From Pandoraea iniqua (GTDB lineage Bacteria > Pseudomonadota > Gammaproteobacteria > Burkholderiales > Burkholderiaceae): a stretch of 64,000 bases of DNA. A program made the translations under genes and the position numbers. The notes beneath the pieces were generated by a model that was given only the letters and a program-made list of their open reading frames with translations, did not search any database and was not told the DNA's origin. Shown here piece by piece: positions 34,383-43,027 of this stretch (its first letter is position 1; every line of letters starts with the position of its first letter). The stretch lies in contig NZ_CABPSF010000001.1 in NCBI RefSeq assembly GCF_902459685.1, positions 310,001 through 374,000 of the forward strand, in the 5' to 3' direction.

Positions 34383-35998
34383 AAGCGCTGCCACGGATAC
34401 CAGTCCATTCGCATTTTTCGCCATGTCTCGCGTGCTGCGGTCAACCCGTGCACGCGCAGAATCAAGGGCAGCAGGCCCGCACGGACCTGACGGCAATCGA
34501 CCTCGGCAAGTAATTGGGCACTGGCGCGTCTCGCCGCCACCCCGCCACGCCCCAGCTCCACGTAGTGACGATTGATGAGCAGCAGCCCCGTGTCGTCACC
34601 GGTCTCGCGCAGCGTGCGCACGAGCGTTTCTGCGGCTTCGTGGTGTCCCTGATGTGACAGCATGACCGCCAACGTGCTGGTCAGTACCGGATGATATTGG
34701 CCGTGGCGCTGCAAATTCTCGCGCGCAAAGCGAATCGCCTCGTCGGTGCGCCGGTCGAAGAACATCGCCCACGCCTTGAGCATGGCGGCGGCCACAAAGC
34801 TCGGATCGTGTTCCAGCGCGATATCGAGCGCGACTTCGGCGGCGCTGGCTTGTCCGGCCAGCATGCAATGCCACGCATGGTGGTAGCGCACGTACGGGTT
34901 GGCCGGTGCCGACCACAAGGCCCGATCGAACAGGATGTTCGCGACGCTGCATTCGAATTTCATGCTGTGCAGAATCGCCAGCAGACTGATGGCGTGCGGA
35001 TCGCGCGGCGCCAGCGCGAGCGCGGCTTCCACCGCACCGCGCGCCCCCTGCATCGCCGCCTTCTGATCGAACAGCCCCATATGCGCGAGCGCGAGATAAC
35101 ACTCGGCCTGTCCGCAATACGGTGACGTACGCGACGCGCCGCCGCCCACGCATTGATGGAAGAACTGCAACGACTGGCGCAGGCTGGACGGCGTGTGCTG
35201 CTGGAGTTTGAAGCGCGCGTGAAGAAACGTCGTGGCGGTATCGAACGTATCGAACGATTGCGAGAGATGGACCGAGGCCGTGAGCCCGGGCACGTGCTTC
35301 GTGATCATGTCGGTGATGCGGAGGTCGATCGGCAGGTTGCCGGCGCCATCGGCGATCAGGAAGTCTTCGCTGAAGAGCAACTGGTGGCCCGCCGAGTCGA
35401 CCAACTCGATACGCAGTCGGTCGTCGTCGATCTGATGACCGCATACATAGAAGTCAGGCGAGAAGCGCTCGACGAACGTGGCGATGTCGTGACATTCCAA
35501 CGAGGTGCGGGTGATCGACGCCGGCAAGACGCGCAGTCCGTAGGCGGTGTACTCGAACAGCCGTGTGACCAGCCGGTCGTGAAGGATCAGTGCTTGGGAA
35601 GGGTTCTGCGTGCGAAACGGCATGACGGCCAGCGTGCAGAGCGCCGTCGCGCGCGATGCGGCTGAGACGATGGCGACCGAGCGCCGGATGCGGTATCCCG
35701 TGCCGTAGACCGTCTCGACAATCCGGTCGGCCTTCTTCTCGCGCAAGAGGCGCCGTACGGCATAGATGCAGCGCGTGAGCGACTCTTCGCTGACGTCCTG
35801 CTGCGGCCAGACGAGGCTGAGTAACGTGTCCTTGCTGACGGTGTCTCCCGCCGCTTCCAGCAGTACGCGCAGCACTGCGGCTTCTTTGGGCGGGAGGCTG
35901 GTTTGCCGGTCCGCCTGCTTCAGGACGCCACTGCCATCCAATGAAAAATCATCGAACAAAAAGGTCCTGCCGTGGTGCGGGGTGCTGGTCAGATTCAT
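34340..35998 (-). CDS. HilA-type type III master regulator
   Basis: Transcription factor with an N-terminal OmpR-type winged helix at about residues 12-112 (FLFDDFSLDGSGVL, SLPPKEAAVLRVLLEAAG, SEESLTRCIYAVRRLLRE, ETVYGTGYRIRR). A long C-terminal part with tetratricopeptide-like helices follows. This is the HilA architecture and these stretches are very close to HilA. At 552 residues it has HilA's size. I start it at the ATG at 35998, which lines up with the HilA N-terminus; an in-frame ATG at 36091 would add 31 residues. It is divergent from the chaperone/effector genes on its right. Confidence 0.88.
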   Translation of the reverse strand: MNLTSTPHHGRTFLFDDFSLDGSGVLKQADRQTSLPPKEAAVLRVLLEAAGDTVSKDTLLSLVWPQQDVSEESLTRCIYAVRRLLREKKADRIVETVYGTGYRIRRSVAIVSAASRATALCTLAVMPFRTQNPSQALILHDRLVTRLFEYTAYGLRVLPASITRTSLECHDIATFVERFSPDFYVCGHQIDDDRLRIELVDSAGHQLLFSEDFLIADGAGNLPIDLRITDMITKHVPGLTASVHLSQSFDTFDTATTFLHARFKLQQHTPSSLRQSLQFFHQCVGGGASRTSPYCGQAECYLALAHMGLFDQKAAMQGARGAVEAALALAPRDPHAISLLAILHSMKFECSVANILFDRALWSAPANPYVRYHHAWHCMLAGQASAAEVALDIALEHDPSFVAAAMLKAWAMFFDRRTDEAIRFARENLQRHGQYHPVLTSTLAVMLSHQGHHEAAETLVRTLRETGDDTGLLLINRHYVELGRGGVAARRASAQLLAEVDCRQVRAGLLPLILRVHGLTAARETWRKMRMDWYPWQRFYRHDPRLDTLFSI

Positions 35999-36275
35999 CT
36001 CGTGGAGACTATTCGAAGAACCCTCGTTTTCCCCTTGGCGGCGCTTCATAAATGGGTGATTTCCCTCTCCGGAAGCGTTGACCTGACCCATAGGGCTGAG
36101 GCAGGTGGGCGAAAGATGGAATTCAGCAAAGCAACAAGACCGGGATCATGGCTGCAAGCAAGACGTATTCCAAAAAATCGTCCCCCTATCAGAAATCATG
36201 GAAGTGCCCACCCCCACCGCCCGGTCGATGTCGTCCACCGAACTGCGCAGAGCGCAGGGGGGGCGAGGCGACCCG

Positions 36276-36665
36276 ATGGCGTCGATGACTTCGTCGACGC
36301 CCGATCCCGATGCCGTCACGGCGCAATGCCTGTGCGACGCCATGCGCCATCGCTGGCAGGCAGACGTCACGCTGCGTCGCGACGTCATTTTTCTCGAAAC
36401 CCGCGACGGCGATGTCTGCGTTATCCGGCACACCGGTGGCACGCGGATCGAGCGCCGCATGGCGGATCTCGGCGATACCCGCACGGCACAGGCGCTGGCG
36501 CTGAATCCGGCGTTGTGCCGCCGGGCCCTGGCCTTCGGCGTGACAGACAACACGCTGGTGTTGCATGGCTACGTGCCCTCATCGACGGACTTCGACGCGC
36601 GCGTGGCGGCCATTCGCGAGTTCCTCGTCGCGTCGACGCAAATCAAGCGCGAGGTCATGGCGTGA
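36276..36665 (+). CDS. Putative class I type III chaperone
   Basis: The 129-residue product has the size and alpha-beta-beta-beta-alpha pattern of CesT/SycE-type effector chaperones. It has an N-terminal helix (AVTAQCLCDAMRHRW), strands around DVIFLETRDGDVCVIRH, a mid-region CRRALAFGVTDNTLVLHGYVP and a C-terminal helix. I chose the ATG at 36276 because GAGG lies at suitable spacing; in-frame ATGs at 36198 and 36228 would extend it. It is coupled to the next gene (GTGA overlap) and precedes a large candidate effector. Family assignment is by pattern, not by a named match. Confidence 0.65.
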   Translation: MASMTSSTPDPDAVTAQCLCDAMRHRWQADVTLRRDVIFLETRDGDVCVIRHTGGTRIERRMADLGDTRTAQALALNPALCRRALAFGVTDNTLVLHGYVPSSTDFDARVAAIREFLVASTQIKREVMA

Positions 36666-37015
36666 CGAATGACGTGACGAATGACGACGGCTTCGCATTC
36701 CTCGTGCCGACGCTTCAGGCGGAATTGCCCGACGCCGTCGGCACGTTCTTTCAGGTGCGCTCGCTGGCGGGCATGGACCCGTTCTGGATTCTGGAATATG
36801 GACACGGCCGGCTGACGTTGATGGTGGCGGTGTCTGCCGAAGCGCCGCTGCCCGGCGTTCGCTACGGGGAGCATGGCGTGGGCGGCGCGTGGTGGCTGTG
36901 CGGCCCGGCCCACTTCCGGTCGCATCGGATGCAATTGATTCATGCCAGCAATGTCAGCCCCACGAGGGCCGCCATTGTGGCGTTGGTTGAGAGATGCCTT
37001 GCCGGATCTCTCTGA
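36662..37015 (+). CDS. Small chaperone-like protein before the 814-residue effector
   Basis: The 117-residue product starts at a GTG overlapping the preceding stop and ends 14 bases before the large effector. It is compact, with strands around FWILEYGHGRLTLMVAVS and a C-terminal helix (TRAAIVALVERCLAG), fitting a second small chaperone. Its first codons come from a 12-base direct repeat (GTGACGAATGAC twice). The two small genes may form a heterodimer for the downstream protein; that is inference. Confidence 0.6.
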   Translation: MTNDVTNDDGFAFLVPTLQAELPDAVGTFFQVRSLAGMDPFWILEYGHGRLTLMVAVSAEAPLPGVRYGEHGVGGAWWLCGPAHFRSHRMQLIHASNVSPTRAAIVALVERCLAGSL

Positions 37016-37029
37016 AGGAGCATCACCTG

Positions 37030-39474
37030 ATGATTGAAATGAACCGAGCGAATATTCCGCTGACCCCGTGGGTCGAAAAAACCGTCGGGAAAGCACATGC
37101 CGTGGTCGAGACGTCAAGCCACGCATCCGATATGGAGATTGGCACGGATGCCGTCGCGCTGGGCGCCGCCAAGGGCAGCAACGACAGCAATGACAACGAC
37201 GTGCTGATCCAGCGAGAACGCCGTCCCTCGGCCGTCGGTGCGCCGGTGTCCACCCGCGATGTGCAGAACGTGGCGGTGGCACTGGGAAAAGTGCTGATGA
37301 ATCTTCGCGAACAACGGCAAATCGCCGGGAGCGGCCGTGTGGAGCAGCAACTCGCGCAGCGCTACGCGAGTTTGATGGCGCGCGATGCGGGACACGAGGC
37401 AGACGCGGCGGACATGATCGAGACGTATCGATTCTTTCGCTCGATGCAGCATGCGCTCGAAAAGCTCGAAAAGCTCGGAGGCCGGCCGCCGGTCAAAGAC
37501 GATGTCTTTACCAGTGCGCTCTACGTCAGCCGGGCCATGAAGTGGCAGTTTCGCGCCAGCGCGCACGAGGTCATCAAGGAGACGCTCGACAATGCGCTGT
37601 ACGAGCGCATGGCAACGATGACGCCGGGGTCGTCCAAGTCGTGGTCGGCCACGTTGAACGTGCGCGGTGAGGTCGTGCCGGGGGCGGGGGTAGGGGTCGA
37701 TCTTGCCTACGAATCCGGGGTTTCGGTCTCGCCGACAGAGTGGGTTGTCGACAGCACCCAACGGTCCGCGTCGCTGGCCGGGGATGTCGAACTCATGCGT
37801 TTCCTGTTGGCCAACTGTTCGGCCGGCGTGACGGCGTCGCAGGCGGACATCTATGCGTCGTTGTCGGACTATGTGGCCAGTGCCAGCCACAAGTTCAGGA
37901 CTTGGCTCAACGAAGGGCCGATTGCGCTGCTGGGCAGGATTCGCGATCTGTTTTCGCTGTCGTCCGCGTATCCGAGCGATCAGGCACGTGCCGACATCTG
38001 CCGGCCGTTTCTCGATCACCACATGCGAAAGATTGACGGGCGGAGTATCGACATTCTTACCCGTAAGCCAGAGCCGGCGCCACTGGAGCAGCACAACACT
38101 ATCGCCGGCACGGTAAGCATCGGTGCGTCGGTCGATCTCGTCGTGTCGGCCAACGTGAACGTCGCCGCGACAAAGTTGAGAACCACCAAACGCACGCGGC
38201 TCGACATTATCGATCTTGCCCGGACGCGACCGGAAGCCGCGCGAAGTGTACTGAGAGGTGTGGTGCTGCGGCACGATCTGAAGTCGCTGACGCAGGCGCT
38301 GGTCGCCCACGTCGACAAGTCGAGCACGGCCGTGACGTCCGAGCTGATGACCGGTGTGAAGAACAACGCGATCAAGGCGATGGAGATGCACTCGCGGGCG
38401 TTGCTCCAGCAGTTCGTGCTGCTCCAACTGTCGCAGCGGCTGACGCCGCAGGAGGAAGCGCACTGCATGGCGCTCATCGACGAGTTTCAGCGAATCCTCC
38501 GCCCCAAGGCGCTGGCCACTCACGAGATCAATTGCCGGCAGGATAAATGGCAAGCGGCACTCGATCTGAGCGTGGGGTTTTGTCAGGAGCTGGCGAACGG
38601 CGGCGCGGTACAGGTGACCTACGAGAAAGTGACGCGCGACGAGGACCCTTACTATTGCGGCAGCTTTCTTGAGATCAAGATCGCCGGTGCGCTCAATGTT
38701 GTCGGCGGCGCGGACGAAGCGCTGACACTGGCCGGCGTGACGCTCGGCGGCGCGTGGGATGTGACTCACATCGTCGCGGCCATCAAGGGCGGGGACATCA
38801 CGTACGACGCAGGCCTCCAGACCACGCTGCGCTACAAGCTCAAGGAAAACGGTGCGGCGTTGCTGTATGCAACGACCGGGGGCGCCACGAGCTATCGCTC
38901 GGCGTCGAGAATTCCGTTCGCGCCGGTCTCGGCAAGTCTGACGACGACGTCGACATCGGTCATGGCCGAATCGCTGGTTTTCGGCAGCAGTTGTCTGGAT
39001 ATCTTGCTGCCCATTGCGAGAACACGGCTCGCGGGTACGACGCACGGCGGCAGGCCGTGGTGGGATGCTTTCACCGAGCGGCAACGTGAAACCTTCGACC
39101 GGCTGTTCTTCAACATCGCCGACGGCGCCCCGGACAGTGCCTTGCACGCTGACTTGCGAAACATCGTGCGTGAAGTGCCATCGGCGGCGCCTCGGCTCGA
39201 GCGGCTGATCGCGTGCGCGCAGCGCATGTCCGACGTGCCCACGCCGTCACGTCGCAAGAAAGCACACGACGCGCTGGCCGAGCTGTTCATTGCCTATGCC
39301 AAAGGTGGCTACGGCGCAGAGGTCAGGGGTAACTGGGTGCACGCGTCGGACCGTAAGCGCGCGCGCGACGAGGGCAGAGACGATGCGGTGGCGATGCCGC
39401 CGCGTCGCATACCACGCCTTGAGCCGCACCCGCTCCGGCCGGCGCTGCGTGATCCGTTTGCGCTCGCTGGCTGA
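37030..39474 (+). CDS. Candidate type III effector, 814 residues
   Basis: GAAGGAG lies nine bases before the ATG. The N-terminus is polar and lacks a Sec signal. A helical region (about 75-200) is followed by three Gly/Val/Ser-rich stretches with alternating residues, suggestive of beta structure (about 197-240, 357-395 and 545-640; for example GEVVPGAGVGVDLAYESG and GTVSIGASVDLVVSANV). The C-terminus is Arg/Pro-rich (KRARDEGRDD, PPRRIPRL). No catalytic motif or known effector family is recognisable. Effector status is inferred from the two chaperone-like genes upstream, the location in the type III locus and the lack of any other role. Confidence 0.65.
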   Translation: MIEMNRANIPLTPWVEKTVGKAHAVVETSSHASDMEIGTDAVALGAAKGSNDSNDNDVLIQRERRPSAVGAPVSTRDVQNVAVALGKVLMNLREQRQIAGSGRVEQQLAQRYASLMARDAGHEADAADMIETYRFFRSMQHALEKLEKLGGRPPVKDDVFTSALYVSRAMKWQFRASAHEVIKETLDNALYERMATMTPGSSKSWSATLNVRGEVVPGAGVGVDLAYESGVSVSPTEWVVDSTQRSASLAGDVELMRFLLANCSAGVTASQADIYASLSDYVASASHKFRTWLNEGPIALLGRIRDLFSLSSAYPSDQARADICRPFLDHHMRKIDGRSIDILTRKPEPAPLEQHNTIAGTVSIGASVDLVVSANVNVAATKLRTTKRTRLDIIDLARTRPEAARSVLRGVVLRHDLKSLTQALVAHVDKSSTAVTSELMTGVKNNAIKAMEMHSRALLQQFVLLQLSQRLTPQEEAHCMALIDEFQRILRPKALATHEINCRQDKWQAALDLSVGFCQELANGGAVQVTYEKVTRDEDPYYCGSFLEIKIAGALNVVGGADEALTLAGVTLGGAWDVTHIVAAIKGGDITYDAGLQTTLRYKLKENGAALLYATTGGATSYRSASRIPFAPVSASLTTTSTSVMAESLVFGSSCLDILLPIARTRLAGTTHGGRPWWDAFTERQRETFDRLFFNIADGAPDSALHADLRNIVREVPSAAPRLERLIACAQRMSDVPTPSRRKKAHDALAELFIAYAKGGYGAEVRGNWVHASDRKRARDEGRDDAVAMPPRRIPRLEPHPLRPALRDPFALAG

Positions 39475-39540
39475 GCCACTACGCGACTGAGCTGCCGCCG
39501 ACGCGGTGCAAGCCGCGCCGGTGCTGTCTGCCGCTGACGG

Positions 39541-40161
39541 CTACAAGGTGCCGCTTCGGATGGCGGGCGGTGTGAGCTGTGGCGGGGCGGACCAGGTTCG
39601 CGCTTCTACGGGACTCGCCACTGGCTGGTGGGTTTTCGGCGGGCGTAAATGGATCTTTGCCAGAAGGGTCGGGGAGAGGTCGGGGCTGCCGGGCGGGGCC
39701 GGTGCACGTGACGTGCTGCGTCGGATGGCAGCTGGTTGGGTCGGCGTCCGGGCACCGGCTTCGCTGAAACGTTCCGCGGCCAAGACGGCGGTGATCGACT
39801 GTTCAAACCTGATTCGGGCTTCACTTGGGGGCGCAGCGGGCGGTTCCGAAGGCACCACCGCGCTGTGACCACGCGAGTAGCGTTTAATGAAGCTGCTGGC
39901 CTTGACTCCCTGAAACACCGCCCGCACGTCATTGAGAAATCGCTGCCATCGACTGATGCGATGCAACGTCCCGTCGGCCTCCACTTTCGAAGTGGGCTTC
40001 ATGAAGCGGCTGACACGGAGGGTCTGCTCTGGGTGGAAGTAAAAGCTCGTTCCGCCATAGGAGACGAATTGCTCCTTCTCGGTCATGCCGATTCTTGTGT
40101 TTTTGGGAAGGTTCACGAAGTCGCTGACGCAGGCGTGTTGAGTCGGTTGGATGGATGGCAT
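39541..40161 (-). CDS. Putative effector D: shared N-terminal domain plus basic Pro-rich tail
   Basis: The 206-residue product has at residues 23-54 a segment (RIGMTEKEQF, YGG, FYFHPEQTLRVSRFM) that aligns without gaps with proteins encoded at 43028-43978 and 41558-42877. After about residue 95 it is Pro/Ala/Arg/Ser-rich and probably disordered. I start it at the ATG at 40161, where GGAGA lies seven bases upstream; an in-frame ATG at 40191 is possible. It is 30 bases after a CesT-type chaperone gene on the same strand, which suggests a secreted substrate. Function is unknown. Confidence 0.68.
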   Translation of the reverse strand: MPSIQPTQHACVSDFVNLPKNTRIGMTEKEQFVSYGGTSFYFHPEQTLRVSRFMKPTSKVEADGTLHRISRWQRFLNDVRAVFQGVKASSFIKRYSRGHSAVVPSEPPAAPPSEARIRFEQSITAVLAAERFSEAGARTPTQPAAIRRSTSRAPAPPGSPDLSPTLLAKIHLRPPKTHQPVASPVEARTWSAPPQLTPPAIRSGTL

Positions 40162-40191
40162 CGTGTTGTCTCCAATGAAAGCGCGGGGCAT

Positions 40192-40575
40192 TTACCCCGC
40201 ACCGGGCAATGTCTGAGCGACATCGATCAGCTCGCCGAACGCGTCGGCGAGCGACACGCGGTCGTGACCTTCGAGCGGCATCTTCAGCCAGCAATTCAGC
40301 TGTCCTTCGTCACTAATCGAGATCACCGGTTGATAGCGATCGGCGCGCAGGTGATTGGCTTGCAGTGCTGCGATCATCGACTCGGTCGACGGCCGCTCGT
40401 TGATCTGGGCGAGCATGAACCACGACACATGGTCGATGGCGCCGAAGTGCACGGACAGCCGGTCTTCCACGTCGAGACTCACGACTTCCTGATCGGGTTC
40501 GGGCGCGAAGGCCGGAAAACCGATATGCAGCAACAGCTCGCCGACAACGTTATGAAAAGGGTGCAGATCTTGCAT
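40192..40575 (-). CDS. CesT-type class I effector chaperone
   Basis: The 127-residue product fits class I chaperones. It has an N-terminal amphipathic helix (FHNVVGELLLHIGFP), strands around EVVSLDVEDRLSVHFGA, a helix with AALQANHLRADRYQPV and a final strand and helix (LNCWLKMPLE, LADAFGELIDVAQTL). The start at 40575 lies inside the end of the phosphatase-like gene upstream (26-base overlap). This resembles the sicP-sptP pairing in Salmonella, where the chaperone gene is next to the phosphatase effector. Its likely clients are the neighbouring phosphatase-like proteins and effector D. Confidence 0.78.
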   Translation of the reverse strand: MQDLHPFHNVVGELLLHIGFPAFAPEPDQEVVSLDVEDRLSVHFGAIDHVSWFMLAQINERPSTESMIAALQANHLRADRYQPVISISDEGQLNCWLKMPLEGHDRVSLADAFGELIDVAQTLPGAG

Positions 40576-41428
40576 CGTGGAGCGTCCTTGGCAGTGAGGG
40601 GGAATCGTTCGAAGGCAGGGCGAATCGCGATGCAGGAAGCGAGGGCGACAGGTCGCTGACCGGCGCGCGACGATGGCGCATCCTGGCGAGCCGTGTGAGT
40701 TCCTGATACTGGGCGAAGGTCGGGTCGAACCGGAGCGTACCGATACGGATGTCTCTGAGCACGTTGTCGAGCGGCGTACTGCCACGCTCGAACAACGCCG
40801 CCATGGTGAGCCACATGCCCAGCCGTGCGGTGCGGTGAATGGCTTGCACGGCAGGACACTGCGTTGCCAGCGGCACGGTTTCGACGTTGAAGAAACTATT
40901 GCGGCGCGTATGACGGGCGGGCGTGCCGGTTCTGATCTGTTCGGTGAGCTGATGCAGATGGACCAGCGCTTCGGCGTGCAAGATCGGGGCGGCGTCTCGT
41001 GTCCACGCCTGCACCGCGGGAAACGTCACGATGCCGCTGTCGTGCGTGAGCGTGACGACGCAGGTACGCATGTGAATACCGTCCAGCGGACTGACGTTTT
41101 GCGCGAGCACATAAGTCGAGTATGCGATGTCGCCGAAGCGTCGATTGACACACGACAACGTCGGACACCCGGCGTTGCGGGCCAGCAGTTCGCTATCCGA
41201 GGCCAACGTGACCAGCACCGACGGCGGGTGCGTGAACCAGCGATGCAGATAGCGCTCGACCCCCGTCGACCTGGGCGGCTCGCGCCGCACCGCCAGCACC
41301 CGGCCGGCATGACACAGTGCCGGATTTTCATGCGGACGCTTGCAGGGCGCCGGCTTGCCACCCGTGGGGCGGCATAGCGCTGTCGCAGCGGGCCCGATGG
41401 ACGAGGGTTCGATGGCAGTGGGCAACAT
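40550..41428 (-). CDS. Putative effector C: inactive YopH/SptP-like tyrosine phosphatase
   Basis: The 292-residue product matches the YopH/SptP phosphatase domain in order. GRVLAVRREPP corresponds to the first strands, SVLVTLASDSEL to YopH's VLAVLASSSEI, and LDGIHMRTCVVTL to its GDGIMADMYTL; a helix HAEALVHLHQLTEQI follows the WPD region. At the P-loop position the sequence is QAIHRTARLG (residues 195-204). Ala196 stands for the catalytic Cys, the glycines are missing and only Arg202 is kept. The WPD loop reads WTRD. GGGAGA lies before the ATG at 41428. The last 75 residues are basic and Ser/Pro-rich. Assignment is by eye. Confidence 0.72.
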   Translation of the reverse strand: MLPTAIEPSSIGPAATALCRPTGGKPAPCKRPHENPALCHAGRVLAVRREPPRSTGVERYLHRWFTHPPSVLVTLASDSELLARNAGCPTLSCVNRRFGDIAYSTYVLAQNVSPLDGIHMRTCVVTLTHDSGIVTFPAVQAWTRDAAPILHAEALVHLHQLTEQIRTGTPARHTRRNSFFNVETVPLATQCPAVQAIHRTARLGMWLTMAALFERGSTPLDNVLRDIRIGTLRFDPTFAQYQELTRLARMRHRRAPVSDLSPSLPASRFALPSNDSPSLPRTLHDARSAPFS

Positions 41429-41557
41429 GGCAGATCTCCCGCACGCGAGGGCGTCGCGTGATGTGGTTCGTGCGAGCTAAGGAACGGCGGGCCGGTCGCG
41501 GCGCCGCCGCAATGTCGGGATGACGGAATTGCGGAATTACATGAGCGCGTGACGGAG

Positions 41558-42877
41558 TCAGCGGTCTTTGAGCAACGGCAACCGCAGGTCGTCGGCAAAT
41601 GCACCGATGACGTCGATCTGATGGGCAGAGCCGATCAACTGCGGCGATCCCGTCAGGCGAATGTCGGTGATCGCCTCCTCGACACTGACCTGATGACACT
41701 GGCCCGGTGCGCCGGCATACAGCGCGATGGCGGCGATGAGCACACCGGCAATGCCATCGGTGTCGTCGAACACGATGACCGCGCCGCCGGCAGCCGGACC
41801 TTGCGTTTTGTCGTGCGGCGCGGCGGGCGGCGGCACATGCCGGGTAGCGTCTTCGATGAACTGAAGGGTCTGGGTCACGTACAGTTTGTCGGCCGCGACT
41901 TCCGGCGCGTGCCGGTACGGCGCGTGCAGCACGGCGAAGGTCGCCTCCCGCGATGCCGACTTCAGTGTGGTCGCGTAGAGGCTGAAGTCCGTCATGCAAG
42001 TCGCCGCCGCACTGGTGGCGATGTGGCGGGTGTCGATGCGAATCTGACGCTTGCGGCCATCGTCCGGGGGGGGCGCGCACAGGCAATGCGCGGGTGAAGG
42101 GCTGTCCGGCGCGACGTGGGCCGTCACGTGCACGACGACATTCGGGCGCAGCGTCATCAGGAGTTCCAGATGGCGTTCGATGTCGGCAGGCCCGGGCGCC
42201 TGACACGCCACTGCCACCCTGCGGCCAGCGACGTGTATGACACTGGCCGGCAGCAGCGCACCGTTGCGCCCGCGCAGCACGGTCTGACGCGAGACCCAGA
42301 GCTTGCGGTCGCGGCTCGTCGACAATTCGCGATGAAATTGTTCGCGATAGGGCGAGCCCCGAGCGGTCAGCCGTTTGTACAAGCCGGTAATGCTTTGCGC
42401 CGACCCCATGCGCAGCTTGAGCTCCGACAGTGCGTCGTGCGGCAGGCAACGCCCGGCGATTTCGATACTGCACAGGCTGTCGTGATCCCGCCAACGGATG
42501 TGACGCCCGATGCGCTGAAGCATCCGGTCCTTAAGGCCTGCCGTGGCGTTGCGCAGCAGCCAGACGAGCACGTGCGGCTGGTCGAGCCGCGTCGCGCGTG
42601 TGTTCGGGAAAAGACGCGCGAAGCCGCGAGGGCGAACGGTCATACCGCCCGGCGGGCATGGCAACTGCGCCGCGACGAGCATCTCGTGTGCGCGTCGCCA
42701 TTGCCGGGGATGCCGGTAGGCAGTCCAGCCGATGAGCAACATCAGATAGCCGTCATGATTCACCCCAATCGTGGTGCGGGCGGGGTCGATCGCGTGGCGG
42801 CATATGAGACGGTGCAGACGCTCGGCTTCATGACGGGTCAGGGTCGCAGCGTTGATCTGCGTGTGGATCGAGGCCAT
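41558..42877 (-). CDS. Putative effector B: shared N-domain fused to inactive YopH-like phosphatase
   Basis: The 439-residue product begins with the shared domain (residues 29-67: AIDP, TIGVNHDGYLMLL, YRHPRQWRRAHEML). From about residue 205 it follows YopH. LLPASVIHVAGRRVAVACQ matches its N-P-A-N-Y start, and SVEEAITDIRL and QIDVIGAFADDLRLPLL match the last helices. The P-loop position reads FDDTDGIAG (370-378), so the catalytic Cys is Asp371 and the essential Arg is Ala377. No WPD loop is present. I start at ATG 42877, with GGAGG upstream; other in-frame starts (42961, GTG 42991) lack ribosome binding sites. Confidence 0.75.
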   Translation of the reverse strand: MASIHTQINAATLTRHEAERLHRLICRHAIDPARTTIGVNHDGYLMLLIGWTAYRHPRQWRRAHEMLVAAQLPCPPGGMTVRPRGFARLFPNTRATRLDQPHVLVWLLRNATAGLKDRMLQRIGRHIRWRDHDSLCSIEIAGRCLPHDALSELKLRMGSAQSITGLYKRLTARGSPYREQFHRELSTSRDRKLWVSRQTVLRGRNGALLPASVIHVAGRRVAVACQAPGPADIERHLELLMTLRPNVVVHVTAHVAPDSPSPAHCLCAPPPDDGRKRQIRIDTRHIATSAAATCMTDFSLYATTLKSASREATFAVLHAPYRHAPEVAADKLYVTQTLQFIEDATRHVPPPAAPHDKTQGPAAGGAVIVFDDTDGIAGVLIAAIALYAGAPGQCHQVSVEEAITDIRLTGSPQLIGSAHQIDVIGAFADDLRLPLLKDR

Positions 42878-43027
42878 GCGCCGGGTTTCCTCCAAAATCC
42901 AGAACGAGCATGGATTCATGGTCGTCGTCGCGCCTGAATGGCGCTTGCATGTTTGGCTCATCGCGTAGGTTGGCCCCGGCCGCGCGGGCACCGCCGGTCA
43001 GCCGGGGCGGGGGGACACTACGCCGGA

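Noticed and set aside
37114-39147. 677-codon minus-strand frame opposite the 814-residue candidate effector
   Set aside because: Arg/His/Gln-rich shadow with no ribosome binding site. The + strand frame has a good start, a chaperone pair upstream and normal composition.
39736-40659. + strand frame of 307 codons across the effector D and chaperone genes
   Set aside because: The minus-strand genes have ribosome binding sites, family patterns and homology to each other; the + frame has none.
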